A stretch of DNA of 35,755 nt. Source: Pseudomonadota bacterium. Lineage in GTDB: Bacteria; Pseudomonadota; Alphaproteobacteria; Rhizobiales; Pleomorphomonadaceae. Both the position numbers and the translations under genes were made by a program. Location: contig JAGSYU010000017.1 of the NCBI GenBank assembly GCA_018262575.1, forward strand, positions 1 to 35,755, given 5' to 3'. This document shows positions 1 through 8,281 of the stretch, piece after piece. Numbering within the stretch: position 1 is the stretch's first letter; every line of letters begins with the position of its first letter. A model generated the notes under the pieces. That model was not told the origin of the DNA and ran no database searches. It worked only from the letters and a program-made list of their open reading frames with translations.

Positions 1-75
1 GGCAAGCTCGGCCAGCGTCAGCGGCCGCTCGATGTTCAGCTCCAGATACCAGATCGCCTTTTCCAGAACGCCCAT
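1..75 (-). CDS. AraC-family transcriptional regulator, N-terminal fragment
   Basis: Only the first 25 codons lie in the window; the gene runs off the left edge. The start is ATG at 75, with GAGGAAG about 6 bases upstream as ribosome binding site. The visible residues (MGVLEKAIWYLELNIERPLT, then LAELA) match the opening helix of the HTH domain in AraC regulators whose DNA-binding domain is at the N-terminus (Rob/YdeE style). In that group a GyrI-like ligand-binding domain often follows, but none of it is visible here. A perfect 12-bp palindrome lies 17 bp upstream of the start codon and may be an operator. The family call rests on a short stretch. Confidence 0.6.
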   Translation of the reverse strand, partial: MGVLEKAIWYLELNIERPLTLAELA

Positions 76-92
76 TTCTTCCTCGCGACGTT

Positions 93-104
93 GAGAGCGC
101 TCTC
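93..104. promoter_or_regulatory. 12-bp palindrome GAGAGCGCTCTC, putative LacI-type operator
   Basis: Perfect dyad GAGAGCGCTCTC, without a loop, between the AraC-type start codon (75) and the terminator of the sugar operon (171-193). Palindromes with a central GCGC or CG and outer GA/TC steps are typical of LacI-family operators in alphaproteobacteria. The position suggests it controls the leftward AraC-type gene. Which regulator binds is unknown; the LacI-type gene at 17080 is one candidate. Confidence 0.4.
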
Positions 105-170
105 TTGATGCCCGAAGCCGGACATCGCCGCTTGATCGGGATTGCCGGATGTCGTGTTTTGCAGAAACGA

Positions 171-193
171 AAACGCCGCCCGAAGGCGGCGTT
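171..193 (-). terminator. Hairpin terminator of the amino-sugar ABC operon
   Basis: A 9-bp perfect stem (AACGCCGCC at 172-180 pairing with GGCGGCGTT at 185-193) closes a 4-base loop, 24 bases past the ATPase stop codon. On the minus strand it is followed by a moderately T-rich tail (TTCGTTTC). It fits a Rho-independent terminator, with an imperfect U tract. Confidence 0.65.
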
Positions 194-217
194 CGGCAAG
201 GTCCGCTCCGGACGGAC

Positions 218-1219
<1,002 letters not shown>

Positions 1220-1230
1220 GGGCTATTTCC

Positions 1231-2283
1231 TTACAGCTTGACCGGTTTGCCGGTGCGGACGCTCTCGTCGGCGGCGAGGCAGACGGTCAGCGACTTCAAT
1301 GCGTCTTTCATGTGCTGGGTCAGGTCGAGGTCCTCGACGATCGCCTTGAGCATGTAGGCCTGCTCCAGCTCGCACAGATCCTGATGCCCCGGCTCGCCGG
1401 CCATGGTGTGGTCGACATCGGGCGCGAGAAAGGTGCCGTCGGGGCCGGTCGCCGCTCGGTGGACGCGGATGGTCGAGGTGCGGGTGTGCGCGTCGACATC
1501 ATCCGACTTGCCCTCCCTCATGACGATGGAGGCCGAGCCGTTCGGCGAGATGATATCCTTCACGAAGAACGCCTGTTCGGACATCATCGGCCCCCAGCCG
1601 GCCTCGTACCAGCCGAGCGAACCGTCGGAGAAGATCACCTGCAGGTGGCCGTAGTTGTACATGTCGGGCGCGATCTCGTTGGAGAGACGGAGGCCCATGC
1701 CGCGCACCTCCTTGGGCTCGGCGTCGGTCACCTGGCACATGACGTCGATGTAGTGGACGCCGCAGTCGACGATCGGCGCCGTGGTGTTCATCAGCGCCTT
1801 GTGCGTCTCCCAGGTCTTGCCGGAAGATTGCTGGTTGAGATTCATGCGGAAGACATAGGGGCCGCCGAGCGCCCGCGCCTCGGCGATGAAGCGCTGCCAG
1901 GACGGATGGTGGCGCAGGATGTAGCCGACGACGAGCTTGCGCTTGTTGGCGATGGCGCAGTCGATGATGCGCCGGGCGTCGGCCACCGTGGTGGCCAGCG
2001 GCTTTTCCACGAAGACGTGACAGCCCTGTTCCATCGCCATCACCGCGTAATCGGCGTGGCTTTCCGAATAGGTGCTGATCGACGCCATGTCGGGCTTCAG
2101 TGCCCTGAGCGCCTCCGGGAAGGAGGGGGCGATCTGGTAGCCCGTGAGCTCGTCCGGCAGCGCCACCTTGGTGCGGTTGACGAGGCCGACGATCTCGTAG
2201 CCGGGGTTGCGGTGGTAGGCGAGGGCGTGGCTTCGGCCCATGTTGCCGAGGCCGGCCGAGAGGACGCGAACGGGCGATGTCAT
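1231..2283 (-). CDS. Gfo/Idh/MocA-family oxidoreductase
   Basis: 350-residue NAD(P)-dependent sugar oxidoreductase. The N-terminal Rossmann fold carries GLGNMG from about residue 10, followed by the family motif EKPLATT with its conserved Lys, and later a DCGVHYIDVM segment supplying the usual Asp/His of the catalytic half. The ATG at 2283 overlaps the TGA of the upstream permease (ATGA, 2280-2283), indicating translational coupling; the open frame continues upstream but only inside the permease gene. It sits between permease and ATPase genes in an amino-sugar import operon, so it should act on the imported sugar or glycoside. The exact reaction is unknown. The superfamily includes dehydrogenases, epimerase-like enzymes and the NAD-dependent GH109 glycosidases. 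Confidence 0.88.
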   Translation of the reverse strand: MTSPVRVLSAGLGNMGRSHALAYHRNPGYEIVGLVNRTKVALPDELTGYQIAPSFPEALRALKPDMASISTYSESHADYAVMAMEQGCHVFVEKPLATTVADARRIIDCAIANKRKLVVGYILRHHPSWQRFIAEARALGGPYVFRMNLNQQSSGKTWETHKALMNTTAPIVDCGVHYIDVMCQVTDAEPKEVRGMGLRLSNEIAPDMYNYGHLQVIFSDGSLGWYEAGWGPMMSEQAFFVKDIISPNGSASIVMREGKSDDVDAHTRTSTIRVHRAATGPDGTFLAPDVDHTMAGEPGHQDLCELEQAYMLKAIVEDLDLTQHMKDALKSLTVCLAADESVRTGKPVKL

Positions 2284-3119
2284 TTGACCGCTCCCGAGGT
2301 GATGCCGCGGATCAGTTGCCGCGAGAAGATGACGTAGAGGACGAGCACCGGGAAGATGGCCAGCGACAGCGCCGCCAGCACGGCGTTCCAGTTGGTGACG
2401 AACTGGCCGATGAACAGCTGGGCGCCGAGCGTCACCGTCTTGGTGCTCTCGCTCGGGGCGAGGATCAGCGGGAACCACAGGTCGTTCCAGATGGGGATCA
2501 TGGTGAACACGGCCACCGTCGCCATGGCCGGCCGCACCAGCGGCAGCGCCAGGCGGAAGAAGATGGCGTATTCGCTGAGACCATCGATACGGCCGGCGTT
2601 CTTGAGGTCGTCCGACACCGTTCGCATGAATTCCGACAGGATGAAGATGGCGAGCGGTAGTCCCTGCGCCGTGTAGACGAGCACCAGGGCGGTCAGCGTG
2701 TTGACGAGGCCCATCGCCACCATGCCCTGCAACAGCGCCACGGTGCCGAGGCGGATCGGGATCATGATGCCGATGGCGAGATAAAGGCCCATCAGCGTGT
2801 TGCCGCGGAAGCGGTATTCGGCAAGCGCGAAGGCGGCCATGGCGCCGAACAGCAGCACCAGGAAGATCGACACCACCGTGACGATGGTGCTGTTCTGGAA
2901 ATAGGTGACAAAGTCGCCCTGCTTCAGCACCGTCTCGTAGCCGATCAGGCTGAAGGTGGACGGGCCGGGCAGGCGCAGCGGCTGGCCGAAGATCGCCTGC
3001 TTGCTCTTGAACGAGTTGATGATGGTGAGAAACACCGGGAACAGCGCCACCAGCGTATAGGTGATCAACGCCAGATGGACGAGGCTGGTGCGTAGTGTCG
3101 AGTGTCTTGCCTTGGACAT
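2280..3119 (-). CDS. Sugar ABC transporter permease (MalG/UgpE type)
   Basis: 279-residue inner-membrane protein with about six hydrophobic segments. The first is near residues 12-33, and there is a strong one around ALVLVYTAQGLPLAIFIL. The cytoplasmic EAA loop is recognisable as KNAGRIDGLSEYAIFFRLAL, where the ATPase docks. The length is typical of the second CUT1 permease. The start is ATG at 3119 with GGGAGGGG just upstream, 13 bp after the stop of the partner permease. It pairs with the 3133-4083 product to form the transmembrane channel. Confidence 0.93.
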   Translation of the reverse strand: MSKARHSTLRTSLVHLALITYTLVALFPVFLTIINSFKSKQAIFGQPLRLPGPSTFSLIGYETVLKQGDFVTYFQNSTIVTVVSIFLVLLFGAMAAFALAEYRFRGNTLMGLYLAIGIMIPIRLGTVALLQGMVAMGLVNTLTALVLVYTAQGLPLAIFILSEFMRTVSDDLKNAGRIDGLSEYAIFFRLALPLVRPAMATVAVFTMIPIWNDLWFPLILAPSESTKTVTLGAQLFIGQFVTNWNAVLAALSLAIFPVLVLYVIFSRQLIRGITSGAVK

Positions 3120-3132
3120 TTGCCCCCTCCCG

Positions 3133-4083
3133 TCAGAACTGGTAGCGGCGGATGCGCCGCTGGATGCCGAACAGGTAGATGCAGACGCCGGTCAGGATGA
3201 TCAGGAACATGATGGTGGCGATGGTGGCCCCCATCGACTGGTCGCCGAGCTGCAGCTGGAAGCCGAAGAAGGTCCGGTAGAGGAAGGTGCCGAGGATGTC
3301 GGTCGCCTTGTCCGGTCCGGCCAGTGCTCCCTGCATGGTGTAGACTAGGTCGAAGGCATTGAAATTGCCCACGAAGGTCAGGATCGAGATGATGCCGATG
3401 GCCGGCAGCACCAGCGGCAGCTTGATCTTGAAGAACTGGCCCCAGCCGGTGATGCCGTCGATTTCGGCCGCCTCGATCACCTCCTCGGGAATGCTGAGGA
3501 GCGCGGCGTAGATCAGCATCATGGGGATGCCGATGAACTGCCAGACGGAGACCAGCGACACGGCGATCAGCGCCGATCCAGACCTGCCGAGCCAGGGCGC
3601 GAACAGCGCCTTCAGGCCGACGAGATCCATCAGCCAGGGAGAGACCCCCCAGATCGGCGACAGGATCAGCTTCCAGATGAAGCCGACGATGACGAAGGAC
3701 AGCAGCGTCGGCAGAAAGAAGGCCGTGCGGTAGAAGGCGGCGAACCTCAGGCCCGGCAGCGACAGCAGCGCGGCAAGAGCGACGCCGATCGGGTTCTGCA
3801 CCATCATGTGGATCAGGAAGAAGACAAAGTTGTTGCCGAGTGCGTTCCAGAAATCGGCCGCCCAGCGCGGATCGCCGAACAGCGTCGCGAAGTTCGAAAA
3901 GCCGACGAAGACGTGCTCGCCATCCACGACGTTGAACAAGGACTGCCGGAGCGTTTCGAACAGCGGCAGGATCATCACCGCCGTGTAGATGAAAACGGCG
4001 GGGGCGAGGAAGACGAAGATGTGCCAGCGCCGCGGCCGCCGCTGCGAGGCTTCCACGCCAAGTTCGGGTGCAAGGTCGGTCAT
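3133..4083 (-). CDS. Sugar ABC transporter permease (MalF/UgpA type)
   Basis: 316-residue inner-membrane permease, first of the pair. A hydrophilic N-terminus of about 20 residues precedes the first membrane helix (HIFVFLAPAVFIYTAVMIL). Six hydrophobic segments follow, with the EAA loop seen as EAAEIDGITGWGQFFKIKLP. It belongs to the binding-protein-dependent CUT1 sugar importers. The start is ATG at 4083. A 90-bp gap containing a strong stem-loop (4135-4163) separates it from the binding-protein gene upstream. This arrangement usually lets the binding protein be made in excess over the membrane parts. Confidence 0.93.
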   Translation of the reverse strand: MTDLAPELGVEASQRRPRRWHIFVFLAPAVFIYTAVMILPLFETLRQSLFNVVDGEHVFVGFSNFATLFGDPRWAADFWNALGNNFVFFLIHMMVQNPIGVALAALLSLPGLRFAAFYRTAFFLPTLLSFVIVGFIWKLILSPIWGVSPWLMDLVGLKALFAPWLGRSGSALIAVSLVSVWQFIGIPMMLIYAALLSIPEEVIEAAEIDGITGWGQFFKIKLPLVLPAIGIISILTFVGNFNAFDLVYTMQGALAGPDKATDILGTFLYRTFFGFQLQLGDQSMGATIATIMFLIILTGVCIYLFGIQRRIRRYQF

Positions 4084-4134
4084 GTTGATCTCTGGGACGC
4101 CGGCAGCCGGTCGGCAATGGCCGACGGGCGAGGG

Positions 4135-4163
4135 GACGGCGACGCGAAGGCCGCGCCGCCGTC
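4135..4163 (-). promoter_or_regulatory. Intercistronic stem-loop between binding protein and permease genes
   Basis: GACGGCG (4135-4141) pairs with CGCCGTC (4157-4163). An A/C mismatch follows, then CGCG (4143-4146) pairs with CGCG (4152-4155) around a 5-base loop. The result is an 11-bp interrupted, very GC-rich hairpin starting 10 bases past the binding-protein stop codon. There is no U tract, so full termination is unlikely. By analogy with malE-malF spacers it probably protects the binding-protein mRNA from 3' decay. Confidence 0.6.
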
Positions 4164-4173
4164 TCGGTTGACC

Positions 4174-5430
4174 TTACTTGGCCGGCTTGTACCAGCTGTC
4201 GAGGCCGTCCTGCAGCTTCTTGGCGGCCACTTCCGGCGTGTCGGTGCCGTTGATGACGTTGGCCGATTCCGCCCAGGTCTCGTTCTCGAGGTTGGGCGTG
4301 CCGCGCGACAGGATCTGGTAGGTCGAGCGGATGGTCGGCTTGCAGCTCTCGCGCCAGGAGACGAACTCCTTGGCCAGCGGATCGGTCATGTCGACGGCCG
4401 TCGAGTTCAGGCTGAAGAAGCCCGGCAGCGCATTGGCATAGATCGAGGCGAACTCGGCCGAGGCCACCCACTCGAGGAACACCTTGGCTTCCTCCTTGTG
4501 GGCACTGGCGGCGTTGAGGCCCATGGCGATGTCGTTATGGTCGGAGATGTAGCAGGTGTCCCCGTCCTTGGCGACCGGCGGCGGGAAGGCGCCGAGCTTC
4601 AGACCCGCGGTGTTGAACAGCGAGATTTCCCAGGAGCCGGCCGGGTAGATGGCGGCGCGGCCGAGCGTGAACAGATTCTGGCTGTCGGGGTAGGTCTGGG
4701 CCTCGAAGCCGTCACCGAGATAGGGCGCCCACTTGGCGAGCACGCGATAGGGCTCGACCCACGGCTCGTCGGTCAGCTTCTGGGTGCCGGCGATCAGCGC
4801 CTTGCGGCCTTCCTCGCCCTTCCAGTAGGTCGGACCGATGTTCTGGTAGCCCATCGTGGCGGCTTCCCACATGTCCTTGGTGCCCATGGCCAGGGGAATG
4901 TAGGTGCCGTCGGCCTTCAGCTTGTCGAGCACGGCAAAGAACTGGTCGACCGTCTTCGGTACCTCGGCGCCGACCTTCTCAAGGGCTTCCTTGTTGTAGA
5001 TGAAGCCGTGGATGACGGAGGCCATCGGCACGCAGAACGTCTTGGCGCCGTCGTCGGTGGTCCAGGCGGCCTTGGCAACTTCCGAGAAGTTCTTCATGCC
5101 GGCGAGGGCGGTGAGATCTTCGAGCTTGCCCTTGTCGAACAGCTGCAGCGACGTATCGAACGGCCGGCAGGCGACGAGGTCGCCGGCCGAGCCAGCATCG
5201 AGCTTGGCGTTGAGCGCGGCGTTATACTCGGTCGGCGCGCTCGGCGAGAAGGTGATCTTGATGCCCGGATTCTTGGCCTCGAAGGCCGGAATGATCTTCT
5301 CCTGCCAGATCTGGAGGTCGTCGTTGCGCCAGCTCTCGATGTTGAGCGTGACGTCGGCCGCAGCGGCCGCTCCAATACCGGCGAGGATGCTCGATGCCAG
5401 CAGGGCACCCTGCAACGTAGTGCGATACAT
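4174..5430 (-). CDS. Family-1 extracellular sugar-binding protein
   Basis: 418-residue periplasmic solute receptor for the adjacent importer. It opens with a Sec signal peptide: Arg at position 3, a hydrophobic core LLASSILAGIG, and Ala-rich cleavage near residue 25 before DVTLNIESW. The mature protein has the usual opening of the family (Ile-Glu-Ser-Trp, then PAFEAKNPGIKITF) and many surface Trp/Tyr residues suited to sugar stacking. The start is ATG at 5430; the stop is TAA at 4174. It lies 48 bp downstream of murQ and before two permeases. The neighbouring murQ, kinase and nagA genes suggest that the ligand is MurNAc, GlcNAc or a small derivative. The sequence itself does not fix the ligand. 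Confidence 0.92.
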   Translation of the reverse strand: MYRTTLQGALLASSILAGIGAAAAADVTLNIESWRNDDLQIWQEKIIPAFEAKNPGIKITFSPSAPTEYNAALNAKLDAGSAGDLVACRPFDTSLQLFDKGKLEDLTALAGMKNFSEVAKAAWTTDDGAKTFCVPMASVIHGFIYNKEALEKVGAEVPKTVDQFFAVLDKLKADGTYIPLAMGTKDMWEAATMGYQNIGPTYWKGEEGRKALIAGTQKLTDEPWVEPYRVLAKWAPYLGDGFEAQTYPDSQNLFTLGRAAIYPAGSWEISLFNTAGLKLGAFPPPVAKDGDTCYISDHNDIAMGLNAASAHKEEAKVFLEWVASAEFASIYANALPGFFSLNSTAVDMTDPLAKEFVSWRESCKPTIRSTYQILSRGTPNLENETWAESANVINGTDTPEVAAKKLQDGLDSWYKPAK

Positions 5431-5478
5431 CGTCCGTCTCCCTTTGCTCGCGTCGTGAAGACGCGTTGAGAACCCCGA

Positions 5479-6381
5479 TTATATTTTTGCGACGAGCGAT
5501 ATCGCCCGACGCAGGTTTTGGCCGGCCTCGACGAGAGCGGCATTGGCCGTCTCGATATCTCCCGCGCCGGCGGCGAGCAGAATGGCGTGCTTGACCGAGC
5601 CGCGGCTCTCCCGGAGGAGCCCTGTTGCCGCGTCGGTCGGAATTCCGGTGATGTCGGTCACGATACGGGCGGCGCGCGCCCTGAGCTTGTCGTTGTCGGC
5701 CCTGACGTTGACCATGTGGCCGTCGTGAACGTGGCCGAGATGAACGGCCATCAACGTCGACAGCATGTTGAGGGCGATCTTCTGCGCCGTAGCGGCGCCC
5801 ATGCGCGTCGAGCCCGACACCACTTCGGGCGGCGTCTTCAGCAGCACCGCCACATCGGCGACAAGCAGAAGCGGCGCGCCTTCGTTGTTGGCGATGCCGA
5901 TCACCGTGGCGCCGCGGTCCTTGGCGGCGCGGGCAGCGGCGAGCGTGTAGGGCGTCGAGCCGGAGGCAGAAACGGTGATCACGCAATCACCCTGACCAAT
6001 GCCCGTGGCCTTGAGGTCGGTGACGCCCGCTTCGACGTCGTCCTCGCCCACCCCCAGCATGTCGACAAGGCTGTCACGACCACCGGCCAGGATGACGATG
6101 GCCTCGTCGCCGCCAATGCCGTAGGTGCCGGGTAGTTCGAGGCAATCGGCCAACGCCATCAGACCGGAGCTGCCGGCGCCGACATAGACAAGGCGATGGC
6201 CCGATGCCAGCGCGGCAGACGCTTGGGCGGCAGCCTCGGCGATGGCCGGAACGGCCGCTTCGACGCTTCGGGCTGCGGCGACCTGTGCGGCGGCAAGCAC
6301 CTCGAGAATCCGCGTCGGCGGCAGGGTGTCGAACCCTTTCGCATGGCTGTCGCGGTTCTCAGTGCCCAGCTCTACCGTCAT
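5479..6381 (-). CDS. murQ: N-acetylmuramic acid 6-phosphate etherase (MurQ)
   Basis: 300-residue SIS-domain lyase that removes D-lactate from MurNAc-6-phosphate, giving GlcNAc-6-phosphate in the cytoplasm. MurQ landmarks are present: TENRDS at the N-terminus, the sugar-phosphate site YVGAGSSG (66-73), a Glu at 82 in LELPGTYG and Glu113 in GEDD, matching the two catalytic Glu positions of the family. The signature GSTRMGAATAQKIALNML and HMVNVRADNDKL follow. The start ATG at 6381 is chosen because homology begins there and GGGAG precedes it; the frame extends to 6483 without family similarity. It is the first gene of the minus-strand operon, divergent from the sugar kinase. Cleavage of a related 3-O-substituted sugar phosphate is possible but less likely. 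Confidence 0.9.
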   Translation of the reverse strand: MTVELGTENRDSHAKGFDTLPPTRILEVLAAAQVAAARSVEAAVPAIAEAAAQASAALASGHRLVYVGAGSSGLMALADCLELPGTYGIGGDEAIVILAGGRDSLVDMLGVGEDDVEAGVTDLKATGIGQGDCVITVSASGSTPYTLAAARAAKDRGATVIGIANNEGAPLLLVADVAVLLKTPPEVVSGSTRMGAATAQKIALNMLSTLMAVHLGHVHDGHMVNVRADNDKLRARAARIVTDITGIPTDAATGLLRESRGSVKHAILLAAGAGDIETANAALVEAGQNLRRAISLVAKI

Positions 6382-6405
6382 CGTGCCACTCCCACTCCGG
6401 CATAA

Positions 6406-6425
6406 TGCCAAAAAGCTACCACTTG
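6406..6425 (-). promoter_or_regulatory. Putative operator of the murQ-ABC operon (copy A)
   Basis: Read on the minus strand, this element matches the plus-strand element at 6568-6587 in 16 of 20 positions. The shared pattern is CAA(G/A)TGGTA, two variable bases, TTTTTGG(C/T)A. Each copy holds two GGNA half-sites 11 bp apart in direct orientation (GGTA and GGCA here). It ends 24 bp before the murQ start codon. A TATGAT hexamer on the minus strand at 6437-6442 could be the -10, placing the element just after the transcription start; no good -35 was found. The likely binder is the GntR-type protein encoded at 7491-8255. Confidence 0.55.
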
Positions 6426-6550
6426 TCCAGAGGGCAATCATACTTCCTTCGTTTTTGCGTGCCTCATGTTCGCCAAAGTTCATTCTAGACGGAATAAATA
6501 TTCAATTTCAATAAGTTGACTAAATGGATGCCGAAAAAGGAGAGGGCAGC

Positions 6551-6568
6551 GCCAATATGCCGATTGGC
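6551..6568. repeat. Inverted repeat GCCAAT-N6-ATTGGC in the divergent promoter region
   Basis: GCCAAT (6551-6556) and ATTGGC (6563-6568) form a perfect 6-bp inverted repeat, with half-site centres 12 bp apart. It abuts operator copy B and lies upstream of the kinase gene. It may be a second regulator site. A hairpin role is unlikely because it probably lies before the transcript start. Confidence 0.4.
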
Positions 6569-6587
6569 AAATGGTATTTTTTTGGTA
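6568..6587 (+). promoter_or_regulatory. Putative operator of the kinase-GntR-nagA operon (copy B)
   Basis: Plus-strand partner of the 6406-6425 element, 16 of 20 positions identical, with GGTA half-sites at 6573-6576 and 6584-6587. It ends 22 bp before the kinase ATG, almost the same distance as copy A from murQ. A TTGACT hexamer at 6516-6521 could be a -35, but no matching -10 stands out. Two divergent arms with the same element at the same distance point to one shared regulator. Confidence 0.55.
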
Positions 6588-6609
6588 CTTTCGGACAAGG
6601 AGGGCCACG

Positions 6610-7494
6610 ATGGTGGATTTCGTGATCGGCGTCGATGGGGGCGGAACCGGCTGCCGGGCGGCGGTGGCGGGCCGCGATGGACGCATCATCGCCACGGGCG
6701 CGGGCGGGGCGGCCAACGTCCTGAGCGATCGCGCCGGCTCTCTTCGCAATATCCAGATCGCTATCGACGCGGCAATCGTTGCCGCCGGTCTTGGCAAGAC
6801 CGCGCTGCAGCGCTCGGGCGTCCTGTTGGGCCTCGCCGGGAGCAATGTCGGCGATACCGCCGCCTTCATCACCGCGTCGTTGCCGGCCGGGCGCGTTGAA
6901 GTCGTCTCGGATGGCCTCATCGCCCTCGAGGGCGCCATCGGCGATCGCGACGGAGCGGTGGCGATTCTGGGCACCGGCTCGATCTTCTTCGCCCGGCACG
7001 GCGACACGGTCCGCTCCTACGGCGGTTGGGGATTTGTCATCGGCGATTTCGGCGCCGGCGCCAGCCTGGGCCGGGCGGCACTTGCCGCCACGCTGCTCGC
7101 CCACGACCGCATCATTTCGGCTTCGCCCCTTACCGATCGGCTGATCGCCGAGTTTGGCGGCGCTGCCGGCCCGATGGTCGAGTTTGCGCGGACGGCAACA
7201 CCGGGCGATTTCGGTCGCTTCGCGCCGGCCGTCTTCGCGGCGGCGGAGAGCGGCGATCTCGTTGGGCTCGATATCGTCCGCAAGGCGGCAACCTCGGTCG
7301 ACATGGCTCTTGACCGTATCGTCGACGATGGGGTGGAGCACATTGCGCTGCTCGGTGGCCTGGCGCCGCTCTATCCCGTCTATCTCGCCGAACGGCATCG
7401 GCCGCGCCTTGTGGCTCCCATCGGCAATTCGCTCGCCGGGGCGGTGGCGCTCGCCGTCCGGCGCTTCCTCGATGATGGGGGAGGGACGGCATGA
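6610..7494 (+). CDS. BadF/NagK-family amino-sugar kinase (MurK-like)
   Basis: 294-residue ASKHA-fold cytoplasmic kinase, predicted to phosphorylate imported MurNAc and/or GlcNAc at O6. The phosphate-1 motif DGGGT is at residues 9-13, a candidate catalytic Asp at 101 (VVSDGLIALEG), phosphate-2 motif ILGTGS around 119-124, then GGWGFVIGDFGAGASLGR typical of the BadF/BcrA group, and an adenosine-motif LLGGLAP near the C-terminus. ATG 6610 is chosen over the upstream in-frame start at 6571 because AAGGAGG precedes it and the DGGGT motif then sits at the normal depth. Its stop overlaps the GntR start (ATGA). MurK of Clostridium belongs to this family and acts on both sugars. Specificity here is inferred from the adjacent murQ. 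Confidence 0.85.
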   Translation: MVDFVIGVDGGGTGCRAAVAGRDGRIIATGAGGAANVLSDRAGSLRNIQIAIDAAIVAAGLGKTALQRSGVLLGLAGSNVGDTAAFITASLPAGRVEVVSDGLIALEGAIGDRDGAVAILGTGSIFFARHGDTVRSYGGWGFVIGDFGAGASLGRAALAATLLAHDRIISASPLTDRLIAEFGGAAGPMVEFARTATPGDFGRFAPAVFAAAESGDLVGLDIVRKAATSVDMALDRIVDDGVEHIALLGGLAPLYPVYLAERHRPRLVAPIGNSLAGAVALAVRRFLDDGGGTA

Positions 7495-8255
7495 ACGGCG
7501 AAATTTCCGACATCCTGTCGCCCGAGCAATTGCAGGCCACCGGTAGCGGGCCGCTCTACATGAAGCTCCGACAGGCGATCGAGACGGCGATCAACGACAA
7601 CCGGCTGAAACACGGCGATGCGCTGCCGCCGGAGCGCGAGATCGCCGATTTCGCCGGCATCAGCCGCGTCACCGTGCGCAAGGCGGTGGATGATCTCGTC
7701 GAGGCCGGCCTGCTGATGCGTCGCCACGGCTCCGGCACCTTCGTGGTGAAGCCGGTGCAGCGGGTCGAGCAATCCTTGTCGCTGCTCACCTCGTTCACCG
7801 AGGACATGGCCCGGCGCGGCCTGAACGCCAGTTCGCGCTGGCTTGACCGGGGGCTGCACCTGCCGTCGCCCGAAGAGGCGATGATGCTGGGGCTGGCTGG
7901 TGGCGCCCTGGTCGCCCGGCTGGAGCGACTGCGGATCGCCAACGATCTGCCGCTTGCCATTGAGAGGGCGTCGCTCTCGGCCGACGTGCTGCCCGACCCC
8001 GCCGCCGTCACCGGCTCGCTCTACGAGACGCTGGCCAGGAGCGGCAACCGGCCAATGCGAGCCGTTCAACGCATCTCCGCCTGCAATATCCGCGGCCAGG
8101 ATGCGGCGCTGCTCGGTGTGCAAACCGGCGACGCCGGCCTGTCCATTGAGCGTATTTCCTATCTTTCTTCCGGCCGGGTGGTGGAATTCACCCGGTCGCT
8201 CTATCGGGCCGACGCCTACGACTTCGTCGCTGAGCTGACGCTGCCGCAATCCTGA
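7491..8255 (+). CDS. GntR-family (HutC subfamily) transcriptional regulator
   Basis: 254-residue regulator with an N-terminal winged-helix domain (about residues 20-88). It shows GPLYMKLRQAIETAI, then GDALPPEREIADFAGISRVT with the recognition helix, and the wing LLMRRHGSGTFV. The rest is a UTRA ligand-binding domain, ending with the usual YLSSGRVVEFTRSLYRADAY segment. HutC-type regulators of GlcNAc genes (NagR/NagQ/DasR) sense GlcNAc-6-P or GlcN-6-P. Here the gene lies between the sugar kinase and nagA, with a 4-base overlap at its start (7491-7494). It very likely represses the divergent operons through the paired elements at 6406-6425 and 6568-6587. Confidence 0.9.
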   Translation: MNGEISDILSPEQLQATGSGPLYMKLRQAIETAINDNRLKHGDALPPEREIADFAGISRVTVRKAVDDLVEAGLLMRRHGSGTFVVKPVQRVEQSLSLLTSFTEDMARRGLNASSRWLDRGLHLPSPEEAMMLGLAGGALVARLERLRIANDLPLAIERASLSADVLPDPAAVTGSLYETLARSGNRPMRAVQRISACNIRGQDAALLGVQTGDAGLSIERISYLSSGRVVEFTRSLYRADAYDFVAELTLPQS

Positions 8256-8281
8256 TCCGTCACCATCAAGGAGACGTTCCA

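Noticed and set aside
2284-2478. Longer N-terminus for the Gfo/Idh/MocA oxidoreductase
   Set aside because: The extra 65 residues lie inside the permease gene in another frame and lack family similarity; the ATGA overlap start at 2283 fits better.
3808-5469. A 553-codon plus-strand open frame opposite the binding-protein and permease genes
   Set aside because: Its sequence is rich in Arg, Gly, His and Asp with no domain, and it is fully antisense to well-supported genes. Long antisense frames are expected at this GC content.
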